Source of the DNA: a virus
DNA length: 24,572 nt
Reading direction: 5' to 3' (one strand)
Virus record (IMG/VR): IMGVR_UViG_3300017751_000218
Coordinates: 1 to 24,572 of that record
Shown here: positions 1 to 6,847 of the stretch, in pieces
Position numbering within the stretch: position 1 is the first letter of the stretch
Layout: the number at the start of each line of letters is the position of its first letter
Translations under genes and position numbers: made by a program
Notes under the pieces: generated by a model
The model's database searches: none
Told to the model about the DNA's origin: nothing
What the model saw: the letters and a program-made list of their open reading frames with translations, nothing else

Positions 1-4
1 ATAC

Positions 5-178
5 ATGAGTATGGCAGGAACAATAGAAGACATGCGTTGGCAGATCAAACAGCAAGAGAAAGAGATTGCAACACTTAAGAAGTTTATATATGATAACAAA
101 CTTATACGTGAGTTCGATGAAGAAGAACGTCAACGTGCAGCAGAACGTGAAAGGATAAACAAAGATGTATACGGTTGA
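5..178 (+). CDS. Small coiled-coil-like hypothetical protein
   Basis: A 57-residue reading frame runs from ATG at 5 to TGA at 176-178, beginning MSMAGTIEDMRWQIKQQ. It is almost entirely charged and helix-prone (KQQEKEIATLKK, then EEERQRAAERER), which suggests a short coiled coil. A second in-frame ATG lies at 11. The ribosome binding site would be left of the window, so the start is uncertain. It overlaps the next gene by 14 nt, typical of the translational coupling seen throughout this strand. No family is recognised; many phages carry small coiled-coil early proteins of unknown role. Confidence 0.6.
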   Translation: MSMAGTIEDMRWQIKQQEKEIATLKKFIYDNKLIREFDEEERQRAAERERINKDVYG

Positions 179-431
179 GTATGAGCCAGATGCCTCAGTG
201 ATAACCTCACTAGATCAGCAGGACATGTTCGAAGATGTAGAGTTAATCATTGGTACAGACGATAACGTAGTATTCGTCAGGCAGTATGACGATAAGCTAG
301 ATGAACATCAAGTTATCTACATGTCAATACAACAATGGTTAGACTTGATGGCTGCTTGGACTAGTCCAGAGGGTGCGTTCTACTTAGAGACAAGAAAGAA
401 AGAGAGACACAATGGAACTAGCACTACTTAG
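165..431 (+). CDS. Hypothetical acidic phage protein
   Basis: An 88-residue protein starts at ATG 165, preceded by GAAAGGA about ten bases upstream. It is acidic in its first two thirds (many Asp/Glu between residues 6 and 47) and becomes basic at the end (ETRKKERH). The strand-like middle and the WLDLMAAW segment suggest a small folded domain. There is no signal peptide, membrane segment or known catalytic motif. Its last 20 nt overlap the start of the helicase gene, so it belongs to the same replication operon. I do not recognise the family. Confidence 0.7.
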   Translation: MYTVEYEPDASVITSLDQQDMFEDVELIIGTDDNVVFVRQYDDKLDEHQVIYMSIQQWLDLMAAWTSPEGAFYLETRKKERHNGTSTT

Positions 432-1635
432 AACCTTGATGAGCAAGGACTTTTACAGCAACAACAAAGGTATCCGTACACCTGACAAGCTGTTCACTAA
501 AGATGTTCGTAAGATCAAGAACACTTTAGACTACGCTATGGATACATACGATAAGGATCTTACACTACCTGAGCTAGAGGGTTTGTTCTTTACGCACAAC
601 TCTACAATGACCACAGCTAACAAGGATGTATACAAACAGATCTTCAAGAACATAGGCAAGCAAGAGGCTATGTCTGAGGGTATAGCAGAAGAAGTGTTAG
701 GCAAACTGTTTCAGCAGGTAGTAGGCGAAGAGATAGCTAACTTAGGTTTCGACTATGTGAACGGTACAGAGACTAGCTTAGAGCCTATGCGTAAGCTACT
801 GTCTGACTATCAAGATGACTTCATGCCTAACCTCAAGATTGACTGGGGTGACATCTCCATTGATAACTTGCTACAAGCTAACGACATCCAGTCCAAGTGG
901 AAGTTCAACATCCCTTCACTGACACGTAAGGTAGAGGGCATCAGCGGCGGTCACTTAGTTATCGTAGGTGCTAGACCTAACACAGGTAAGACATCTTTCC
1001 ATGCCTCACTGATAGGTGGGCCTGATGGTTTCGCTAGTCAGGGTGCCAAGTGTATCGTGTTGTGTAACGAGGAAGCATACGAGCGTGTAGGAGCACGTTA
1101 CCTCAGTGCAGCTACCTCTATGTCAATGGAAGAGGTCAAGGGTAACTACGCCTTAGCTGCGTCACGTTATGAGCCTGTGCGTGAGAACATCAAACTGTAT
1201 GACTCAACAGGTAAAGACATGACATGGGTTGAGGCTATCATCAAAGCATACCAGCCTGACATTGTTGTACTTGATATGGGTGACAAGTTCTCTAGCAAGA
1301 CAAGTGATAAGTCTGATGTGTACTTGAAGGAAGCAGCTATCCATGCACGTAACATAGCTAAGCAGTATGGTTGTGCTATCATATGGATGTCACAGTTGAG
1401 TGCTGTAGCTGAAGGCAAGGTGTATGTAGATCAATCAATGATGGAAGGTAGTAAGACAGGCAAGGCTGCGGAGGCAGACCTAATGGTTCTGATCTCTAAG
1501 AATCCACAAGTAGAAGGAGCAGAAGAACAAGATACACAAAGGCACTTGAACATTGCAAAGAATAAGCTTAAGGGTGGTTGGCATGGAGTAGTACATTGTG
1601 AGTTAGACGGTGAACGTAGTCAGTACACAGCTTAG
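412..1635 (+). CDS. Replicative DNA helicase (DnaB / T7 gp4 helicase-domain type)
   Basis: This is a RecA-fold replicative helicase that unwinds DNA ahead of the phage polymerase using NTP hydrolysis. Visible motifs: Walker A GARPNTGKT at residues 186-194, catalytic glutamate in CNEE near residue 220, Walker B IVVLDMGD with Asp288, motif H3 with Gln328 (WMSQLS), and the distal NKLKGG segment near 384-389 that supplies the arginine/lysine-finger region. The first ~150 residues are helical and resemble a DnaB-type N-terminal/linker region. There is no zinc-binding or TOPRIM primase domain as in T7 gp4, so priming must come from another gene (probably left of the window) or the host. The start at ATG 412 overlaps the previous gene; AAAGAGAG lies just upstream. 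It is followed after 15 nt by the DNA polymerase gene. Confidence 0.92.
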   Translation: MELALLRTLMSKDFYSNNKGIRTPDKLFTKDVRKIKNTLDYAMDTYDKDLTLPELEGLFFTHNSTMTTANKDVYKQIFKNIGKQEAMSEGIAEEVLGKLFQQVVGEEIANLGFDYVNGTETSLEPMRKLLSDYQDDFMPNLKIDWGDISIDNLLQANDIQSKWKFNIPSLTRKVEGISGGHLVIVGARPNTGKTSFHASLIGGPDGFASQGAKCIVLCNEEAYERVGARYLSAATSMSMEEVKGNYALAASRYEPVRENIKLYDSTGKDMTWVEAIIKAYQPDIVVLDMGDKFSSKTSDKSDVYLKEAAIHARNIAKQYGCAIIWMSQLSAVAEGKVYVDQSMMEGSKTGKAAEADLMVLISKNPQVEGAEEQDTQRHLNIAKNKLKGGWHGVVHCELDGERSQYTA

Positions 1636-1650
1636 TAAGGAGACACAGAC

Positions 1651-3702
1651 ATGAGAATAGTATTGGATGTAGAGAACACTACCACCAAGCGTGATGGTAA
1701 GATGCATCTAGATCCGTTTGAACCGGGTAACACACTGGTACAGGTAGGTATGCAAGCTGTTGATGCAGAAGATAGCGTATGCATAGTGACATTAGACCAC
1801 ACTGAACAGAAGGACACTACAGGCGCTGGGCGTAAAGAGATACAGAAGGTGCTAGACATGACCACCCTACTGATCATGCACAATGCACAGCATGACCTGA
1901 TGTGGATGTGGGAGTGTGGCTTCAAGTACGATGGTAAGATCTACGATACCATGTTGGCAGAGTACATACTACTACGTGGTGTGAAGGAGCCGCTAAGCTT
2001 AGATGCATGTGCCCAGCGCTATGAATTAGAAGTACAGAAGGATGACACACTAAAGAAATACTTTAAAGAAGGGTACAACACAAATGAAATACCTCTCGAT
2101 GAGCTTAGCTTTTATCTTAGGGCTGACCTCGGCGCAACTCGTGAGTTGTACCTCCGTCAAGAAGAAGCCTACGCCGATTCTTCCTGCGCCTCCTTACATA
2201 ACATCAGAGACATTACCTTCAAAACCTGTACCACTCTCACAAGAATGTACATGTCAGGAATCAAGGTGGATCAACCCGCCCTCCAAGAAGTACGACTAAA
2301 GTTTGAGCAAGAGAAAGCTGAGATAGAAGAACGACTACATAGACAGATTCGTGAGCTTATGGGTGACACACCTATCAACATCAACAGCCCAGAGCAAGCA
2401 TCGCAGGTACTGTTCAGCGTTAAGGTTAACAACAAGAAAGAGTGGGCTGACCTGTTCGATTACGTCAAGACACCTCAAGAGTTCAAGGATGCAGTACGTG
2501 CTAACTCTACTAAGATATTGAAAACAAAGGCGTTTACTTGCCCTGTATGTGAAGGTAGTGGTAAGACTTACAAAGTAAAGAAGGACGGTACTAAGTACGC
2601 TAGACCTAACAAGTGTAAGGCTTGTGATGCTAGAGGGTATCAACTAAAAGAAACAAACGAGATGGCTGGCTTAGGGTTCTCTGCTCCTAGTAAGAAGTGG
2701 ATCAGCGCCAACGGTTTCAGCACAGGTAAGGATAACTTAGATGCACTTATTGCTACAGCTAAAAACAATCGTATGGGAAGTGCTGCACTTTTTCTGGCTG
2801 ATCTTAAAAGGCTTAGCGCTGTTAGCTCTTATCTTTCTAGTTTCGTTGATGGCATACATACTTATACTAAGCCTGATGGATACCTTCATGTCGGCCTTAC
2901 TCAGCACATAACTGCAACGGGCAGGTTCAGTGGGCGTAACCCTAACATGCAGAACATGCCACGAGGTAACACCTTCCCGGTCAAGAAAGTATTTGTATCA
3001 CGTTGGGATGGCGGTTACATCATGGAGGCTGACTTTGCTCAGCTTGAGTTTAGAACGGCTGCATTCTTAGCGCAAGACAAGGTAGCTATGGAAGAGATCA
3101 ACACAGGGTTTGACGTACACGCATACACTGCAAAGGTTATCACTGATGCAGGTCAGCCTACTGGCAGGCAGGACGCTAAGGCTCACACCTTTGCTCCGCT
3201 TTTCGGCGCTACAGGGTACGGTAGATCTAAGGCAGAGGCCGCTTACTATGAGCACTTCAATGAGAAGTATCAAGGTGTAGCTGCGTGGCACAAGAAGCTA
3301 GGTGATGAGGCTATACGGTTACACAAGATCACTAACGTCAGTGGTAGGCAGTATGCTTTCCCTGATGTAACACGTAGAGAGAATGGCTCACCTACCCACT
3401 TCACTATGATCAAGAACTACCCAGTGCAAGGGTTTGCTACAGGTGATGTAGTACCTCTTGTGTTGATAGAGCTTGAGGCTAGACTAGAGAAGCTGCAGTC
3501 CTGTGTAGTTAACAGTGTGCATGACTCAATGGTAGTAGATGTCCACCCAAACGAGAAGGAGTATGTGCTTGCAACTATAGATACATTGAATAAAGATCTT
3601 GACAATCTTATCGAAGAAGCGTATGACATACAGATGAACGTACCTCTACTACTAGAGGCAAAGATTGGCCCGAATTGGCTTGACACAAAGGACGTTATAT
3701 AG
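1651..3702 (+). CDS. polA: Family A DNA polymerase with 3'-5' exonuclease and DnaJ-type zinc knuckle
   Basis: Phage replicative polymerase of the Pol I/T7 gp5 family, 683 aa. Exonuclease motifs: Exo I D6/E8, Exo II N78..D82, Exo III Y155..D159, so proofreading should be active. Polymerase motifs: TGRFSG and NPNMQNMP (423-437), motif A with Asp461 (ADFAQLEFR), O-helix R506..K510..F514..F518, and motif C H624-D625-S626. Position 762 (E. coli numbering) is Phe; position 766 is Phe instead of the usual Tyr; motif C reads HDS instead of the usual HDE. Between the two domains is a zinc knuckle with Cys297, Cys300, Cys322 and Cys325, in CxxCxGxG / CxxCxxxG form like the central domain of DnaJ. That insert is reported for HMO-2011-type marine phages. 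AAGGAG lies about ten bases before ATG 1651. A second frame inside (2084-2299) may also be coding. Confidence 0.96.
   Translation: MRIVLDVENTTTKRDGKMHLDPFEPGNTLVQVGMQAVDAEDSVCIVTLDHTEQKDTTGAGRKEIQKVLDMTTLLIMHNAQHDLMWMWECGFKYDGKIYDTMLAEYILLRGVKEPLSLDACAQRYELEVQKDDTLKKYFKEGYNTNEIPLDELSFYLRADLGATRELYLRQEEAYADSSCASLHNIRDITFKTCTTLTRMYMSGIKVDQPALQEVRLKFEQEKAEIEERLHRQIRELMGDTPININSPEQASQVLFSVKVNNKKEWADLFDYVKTPQEFKDAVRANSTKILKTKAFTCPVCEGSGKTYKVKKDGTKYARPNKCKACDARGYQLKETNEMAGLGFSAPSKKWISANGFSTGKDNLDALIATAKNNRMGSAALFLADLKRLSAVSSYLSSFVDGIHTYTKPDGYLHVGLTQHITATGRFSGRNPNMQNMPRGNTFPVKKVFVSRWDGGYIMEADFAQLEFRTAAFLAQDKVAMEEINTGFDVHAYTAKVITDAGQPTGRQDAKAHTFAPLFGATGYGRSKAEAAYYEHFNEKYQGVAAWHKKLGDEAIRLHKITNVSGRQYAFPDVTRRENGSPTHFTMIKNYPVQGFATGDVVPLVLIELEARLEKLQSCVVNSVHDSMVVDVHPNEKEYVLATIDTLNKDLDNLIEEAYDIQMNVPLLLEAKIGPNWLDTKDVI
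2084..2299 (+). CDS. Candidate embedded Rz1-like lipoprotein (o-spanin), overlapping the polymerase gene
   Basis: A 71-codon frame lies wholly inside the polymerase gene in the +1 register relative to it. Seen directly: a basic N-terminus (MKY), a hydrophobic stretch, a lipobox LVSC with Cys22, then a lysine- and proline-rich mature part (KKKPTPILPAPP) with two more Cys (55 and 57). This is the layout of Rz1 outer-membrane spanin subunits, which are often overprinted on another gene. AGAAGGG lies about ten bases before ATG 2084. All five CTC codons of the polymerase gene fall within 2095-2283, which fits a second coding constraint. Against it: the partner gene is a replication gene rather than the usual Rz, and the polymerase shows other codon-use patches. 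It may be a chance frame or a recombined segment. Confidence 0.33.
   Translation: MKYLSMSLAFILGLTSAQLVSCTSVKKKPTPILPAPPYITSETLPSKPVPLSQECTCQESRWINPPSKKYD
2539..2625 (+). other. DnaJ-type zinc-knuckle insert in the polymerase
   Basis: Codons 297-325 of the polymerase hold two Cys pairs, CPVCEGSG and CKACDARG, about 21 residues apart. This matches half of the DnaJ Cys-rich (CR) domain, enough to bind one zinc ion. It sits between the exonuclease domain and the thumb/palm, roughly where T7 gp5 carries its processivity-factor loop; that comparison is positional only. Its role is unknown. Confidence 0.8.
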
Positions 3703-3708
3703 TATAAC
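3680..3708 (+). promoter_or_regulatory. Near-consensus sigma70-type promoter before the ssDNA-binding protein gene
   Basis: A perfect -35 box TTGACA at 3680-3685 is followed, after exactly 17 bases, by TATAAC at 3703-3708 (five of six -10 positions). The -35 lies in the last codons of the polymerase gene and the -10 begins right after its stop codon. Transcription would start near 3715, leaving a short leader with AAAGGA ahead of ATG 3744. It sits in the only gap of about 40 bases in the whole left operon. Confidence 0.7.
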
Positions 3709-3743
3709 TTAGTCTCTTTAACTTAGCTCAGAAAGGATATATA

Positions 3744-4577
3744 ATGAGCACAGAAGTAGCACTATCAGTAGACGGGATGAACCTAGCAGATGCTATGGGA
3801 TTCACAGCTACTACAGTACAGGCACAGTCAGACTTGTGGCGTGTAACTGCATTAGTTAAGCAAGGTATTGATGGCAAGAAGATTGTCAACACACCCATGT
3901 TTAAACTACGTAAGGGTGACGAGGAAGTGTACACTGAAACACTTAGCATGCGTTTGTTTGCTGAGCGTCAGCAGTGGACTAAGTGGGACAGTGAAGCTAA
4001 CACTACACAGAAGACAGTCTTAGCTCAGAACCTCAATGGTGACTTGAAAGATACACTAGGTGGGTTTAACTTGGGGCGTCCATCAGGTTACGTACAAGAT
4101 TGGGATGCATTACCTGAGGCAACTAAGGATATTATGCGTCGAGTAAAGCGTACCAAAGTATTCATGGGTATGCTGGGTACAGGTGACACCACTAACGAGG
4201 ATGGTGATAGCGTAGAGTTTGCTAGTGAAGTACCCTTTATCTTTGACGTTAAGAATCCTACAAGTCTCAAGTCTATGAACGCTGCTACAGGTTCACTGAT
4301 GGGCAAAGGTATTACACCTATCGAACACACCATTACTCTGAGTGGTGTTGAGCAGTCAATGCCTAACGGTAATAAGTTTGCTGAAGTAACAGCATCACTA
4401 GGTGATCGTGTAGGTTTCTCTGATGGTGACAACGAAACGTTACGTGACTTCATTGCTTGGATTGAGCGTACCAATACATGGGTGCTAGGCAAGTGGGATG
4501 AGAACAACGTAGCTAACATCTCAGCAGAAGATGCAGCCATCGTGGGTAGCATTGTTGAAGTGCAGGACTTCGAATAA
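3744..4577 (+). CDS. Putative single-stranded DNA-binding protein
   Basis: A 277-aa protein beginning MSTEVALSVDGMNLADA. No textbook OB-fold signature can be read by eye, but several points favour an ssDNA-binding protein: it sits between the polymerase and a recombination exonuclease; it has alternating strand-like segments with aromatic residues (WRVTALV, FIFDVKN); and it ends in an acidic, aromatic tail (IVEVQDFE) like the partner-binding tails of SSB and T7 gp2.5. It has its own near-consensus promoter just upstream, consistent with a protein needed in large amounts. The start is supported by AAAGGA about nine bases before ATG 3744. The stop overlaps the next ATG by one base. The function is an inference from position and tail. 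Confidence 0.55.
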   Translation: MSTEVALSVDGMNLADAMGFTATTVQAQSDLWRVTALVKQGIDGKKIVNTPMFKLRKGDEEVYTETLSMRLFAERQQWTKWDSEANTTQKTVLAQNLNGDLKDTLGGFNLGRPSGYVQDWDALPEATKDIMRRVKRTKVFMGMLGTGDTTNEDGDSVEFASEVPFIFDVKNPTSLKSMNAATGSLMGKGITPIEHTITLSGVEQSMPNGNKFAEVTASLGDRVGFSDGDNETLRDFIAWIERTNTWVLGKWDENNVANISAEDAAIVGSIVEVQDFE

Positions 4578-5437
4578 TGGAACACCCTGCTGAACTGTCA
4601 GTACATTCTTTCTTGCGTAAGGCTATAGATGGTAAAGCTTCTATGTCGCAAGAGATCATTGAGGGTGTATGCAAAGATATAGATGCAGCCTTAAACAAGC
4701 AGTTCAACAGTGGCCCACGAGATAAGTTCAAGCTTAGGATGTCTAACGTAGGGCGTCCTAAGTGCCAGCTTTGGTTTGAAAAGAATAATCCTGAGACAGA
4801 TATACTAAAGCCAACATCCTTTATGATCAACATGCTCATAGGGGATCTGGTTGAGGCTATCTTCAAAGGATTACTCAGGGCTTCTGATGTTAAGTTTGAC
4901 GATAACGATAGAGTCACCCTTGAACTAGAGGGTGGTGCTGAGGTAAGCGGTGAGTACGACATGGTGTTGGACGGTGCAGTGGATGATGTTAAGAGTGCAT
5001 CACCGTGGTCTTACACTAACAAGTTCATTGATGTAGAAACACTGGCAGCAGGTGATAGCTTTGGGTATGTCTCACAGCTAGTAGGATACGCACACGCTGC
5101 AGGTAAGAACGTTGGTGGATGGTGGGTAGTCAACAAAGGTAATGGCGAGTTCAAGTACGTCCCTGCTGCATCTGTGGACAAGGATGCTGTACTGGGTAAC
5201 ATACAAGATACGCACAACTACATCGCTAACGATGAACCATTTGAGCGTTGCTTCACGGCTGAACCCGAAACGTATAGGGGTAAGCCTAGTGGTAACATGA
5301 AGCTCAGTAAACAGTGTGGCTTCTGCTCACACAAAAAGAAATGTTGGCCGGGATTACAACCCTTGCCATCTAAAGTCTACAGAGGTGGTAAGACGCCACC
5401 AACAGTAGAGTATGTGTCATTAAACAAGGAGTACTAA
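4577..5437 (+). CDS. Cas4/RecB-like PD-(D/E)XK exonuclease with Fe-S cluster cysteines
   Basis: A 286-aa nuclease of the RecB/Cas4/AddB-C family. Catalytic residues can be read in order: Asp128 in SGEYDMVL, Asp137 and Lys139 in DDVKSAS (the D-x-K core), then Gln167 and Tyr171 in SQLVGY. Four cysteines in the family's Fe-S arrangement bracket the fold: Cys63 (RPKCQLWF) near the N-terminus and Cys247, Cys250, Cys256 (CGFCSHKKKC) near the C-terminus. In family members this 4Fe-4S cluster staples the domain together. It probably resects DNA ends for recombination-dependent replication, or degrades host DNA. Its ATG 4577 overlaps the stop of the putative ssDNA-binding protein gene. It is not linked to any CRISPR array here. 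Confidence 0.85.
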   Translation: MEHPAELSVHSFLRKAIDGKASMSQEIIEGVCKDIDAALNKQFNSGPRDKFKLRMSNVGRPKCQLWFEKNNPETDILKPTSFMINMLIGDLVEAIFKGLLRASDVKFDDNDRVTLELEGGAEVSGEYDMVLDGAVDDVKSASPWSYTNKFIDVETLAAGDSFGYVSQLVGYAHAAGKNVGGWWVVNKGNGEFKYVPAASVDKDAVLGNIQDTHNYIANDEPFERCFTAEPETYRGKPSGNMKLSKQCGFCSHKKKCWPGLQPLPSKVYRGGKTPPTVEYVSLNKEY

Positions 5438-5438
5438 A

Positions 5439-5654
5439 ATGACTAAAGTAACTATCGACGAACAAGAGTTTGACACTGATGACATGACTGAAGAGCAGAT
5501 TGGTATTCTTAATCTGTTACAACAGAACTCTGTGATTCAGAGCCAGCTTAACCACCAGCTAGGGTGCTTACAAGCTATCGGTCAGATGAAGACTGCAGAA
5601 CTTAAAGCATCACTAGGTGTTGAAGCTACAGATGCCCCCGCCGAAGAAGCGTAG
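5439..5654 (+). CDS. Small acidic protein, possibly DUF6447-like
   Basis: A 71-aa acidic protein starts one base after the exonuclease stop, with AAGGAG about seven bases before the ATG. It opens with a short strand region (KVTIDEQEFDTDDM) followed by a helix rich in Gln/Leu (residues about 24-60), and ends in APAEEA. The layout resembles short phage/bacterial proteins of the DUF6447 type, which have the same 'KVTID.xE(F/Y)D' opening and a coiled tail; the assignment is tentative. No catalytic residues are evident. Its last 23 nt overlap the endonuclease gene. Confidence 0.7.
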   Translation: MTKVTIDEQEFDTDDMTEEQIGILNLLQQNSVIQSQLNHQLGCLQAIGQMKTAELKASLGVEATDAPAEEA

Positions 5655-6078
5655 GCATAACTCTAGAAGGTATCGCAGTGGCCTAGAGAAAGAGGTTGCT
5701 GCGTACCTTACCGCTGAACAAAAGCAAGTCAGGTATGAAGTACTAAAGATAGAATGGGAAGACCTACGCTATCGTACTTACACGCCTGACTTTGTTTTAG
5801 ATAACGGTATAATCATTGAGACTAAAGGGATCTTTGATAGTGATGATAGACGTAAGCACTTGGAGGTACGAAAGCAGCACCCTGAGTTAGACATACGGTT
5901 TGTCTTCAGTAACGCTAAGGCTAAGTTGTATAAGGGAGCCAAGTCTCGTTACTTTGATTGGTGCGACAAGAATGAGTTCATGTGGGCGCACAGAGTTATA
6001 CCTGAGGCATGGTTGAAAGAGAAGGGCAAGTCTATTGATGTAGATCGCATTGCTCTTAAGCATAAAAGGAAAACTTAA
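5632..6078 (+). CDS. T7 endonuclease I-type Holliday junction resolvase
   Basis: A 148-aa protein matching T7 gp3, a homodimeric structure-selective nuclease that cuts four-way junctions and branched DNA, both to resolve replication products before packaging and to break down host DNA. All four catalytic residues of T7 endonuclease I have counterparts at nearly the same numbering: Glu19 (RSGLEKEV), Asp53 (YTPDF), Glu63 and Lys65 (IIETKG). The following DDRRKHLEVRKQHPELDIRFVFS is also close to T7. The N-terminus is very basic, as expected for DNA binding. I chose ATG 5632 over the GTG at 5617 because T7 gp3 has a similar lead-in before the catalytic Glu. It overlaps the preceding gene. Confidence 0.93.
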   Translation: MPPPKKRRHNSRRYRSGLEKEVAAYLTAEQKQVRYEVLKIEWEDLRYRTYTPDFVLDNGIIIETKGIFDSDDRRKHLEVRKQHPELDIRFVFSNAKAKLYKGAKSRYFDWCDKNEFMWAHRVIPEAWLKEKGKSIDVDRIALKHKRKT

Positions 6079-6426
6079 ATGACGTATCAGATTAAAGACA
6101 ATGAGGTAGCCTTTGTACTTAAGCCACTAGAGTATGACGAAGATGGTAACTGGACAGGTGACTTATCTACAGCTATAGCGTTGCACCCAGACAACACTTT
6201 AAACAAGATAGACTTAGCACAGATGATCAACTTAGTTACTTTGCTAGGGGCATTCCTAGAGGTATCACAGTATGATGATTATGTATATGATACAGTTGAA
6301 GCTGAGAGAAATAGATTAATAGATCTTGACATGGCAGAAGAATCTGATATATACGAGGAAGTAGAAGGTACTGGTGGTAAGGTTGTACGCCTTACTGCAT
6401 TCACTAAGACACAAGGTAACGCATGA
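6079..6426 (+). CDS. Hypothetical protein
   Basis: A 115-aa acidic protein beginning MTYQIKDNEVAFVLKP, with AAAAGGAAAA upstream of ATG 6079, directly after the endonuclease stop. It has a strand-rich N-terminus, a helical middle (residues about 47-65, DLAQMINLVTLLGAFLEV) and a strongly acidic stretch (AEESDIYEEVEG). There is no signal peptide or catalytic motif. Proteins of this kind are common beside the resolvase gene in marine T7-like phages, but I cannot name a function. Its stop overlaps the next start as ATGA. Confidence 0.75.
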   Translation: MTYQIKDNEVAFVLKPLEYDEDGNWTGDLSTAIALHPDNTLNKIDLAQMINLVTLLGAFLEVSQYDDYVYDTVEAERNRLIDLDMAEESDIYEEVEGTGGKVVRLTAFTKTQGNA

Positions 6427-6677
6427 TTAGAGAAGAACCAAAGATGACAGGACACGATCCAGTAAACAAGCCTGTGCATTACAATCAATCAGGTATAGAA
6501 TGTATTGATGCTATTGAAGCTATGACAGAGAATATGTCTGGATCATTGGCACCACAAGCAGCTAACGTACTTAAGTATATGTGGCGCTGCGAGTACAAGA
6601 ATGGTTTAGAAGATATAGACAAAGCTATCTGGTACTTGAACAGGTTACGTAAACGTTGGGTGGAGACACACAAATGA
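6423..6677 (+). CDS. DUF3310 family protein
   Basis: An 84-aa protein with the features of DUF3310, a small family frequent in phages: DPVNKPVHYN near the N-terminus, then ECIDAIEAM, and further on NVLKYMWRCEYKNG...DIDKAIWYLNRL. The biochemical role is not established; it is often found near nucleotide-metabolism genes. The ATG at 6423 overlaps the previous stop as ATGA. A second in-frame ATG at 6444, directly before the conserved core, has an AGAGAAG-like site upstream and may be the true start. Its stop overlaps the following ATG. Confidence 0.85.
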   Translation: MIREEPKMTGHDPVNKPVHYNQSGIECIDAIEAMTENMSGSLAPQAANVLKYMWRCEYKNGLEDIDKAIWYLNRLRKRWVETHK

Positions 6678-6847
6678 ACACTAAAAGATTCAGTGTAACA
6701 TTCATTATGGCAGTAGATAAGAATAATAACATACTATCCTCAGACGAAAAGTCACACAGCGAGGATGTATACGATTTAATAATGGATACTTTCTACGACA
6801 CAGATGATGTTAAAGTAGATAACTTATATGTAAAGGAGCGCCCATGA
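6674..6847 (+). CDS. Small hypothetical protein
   Basis: A 57-aa protein, MNTKRFSVTFIMAVDKNNN..., starting at ATG 6674. GGAG about nine bases upstream and the ATGA overlap with the DUF3310 stop fix this start; the TTG at 6656 is less likely. It has an N-terminal strand region (RFSVTFIMAV) followed by an acidic, serine-containing tail ending VKVDNLYVKERP. It may be a small beta/alpha domain. No family is recognised. It ends overlapping the MazG-like gene. Confidence 0.65.
   Translation: MNTKRFSVTFIMAVDKNNNILSSDEKSHSEDVYDLIMDTFYDTDDVKVDNLYVKERP

Noticed and set aside
3067-3291. - strand frame with a hydrophobic N-terminus inside the polymerase gene
   Set aside because: It has no ribosome site, opposes a conserved palm-domain region, and lacks a lipobox or the codon-use anomaly seen at 2084-2299.
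4577-5437. Cas4-like protein as part of a CRISPR system
   Set aside because: There are no CRISPR repeats or other cas genes in the window; the neighbours are replication and recombination genes.
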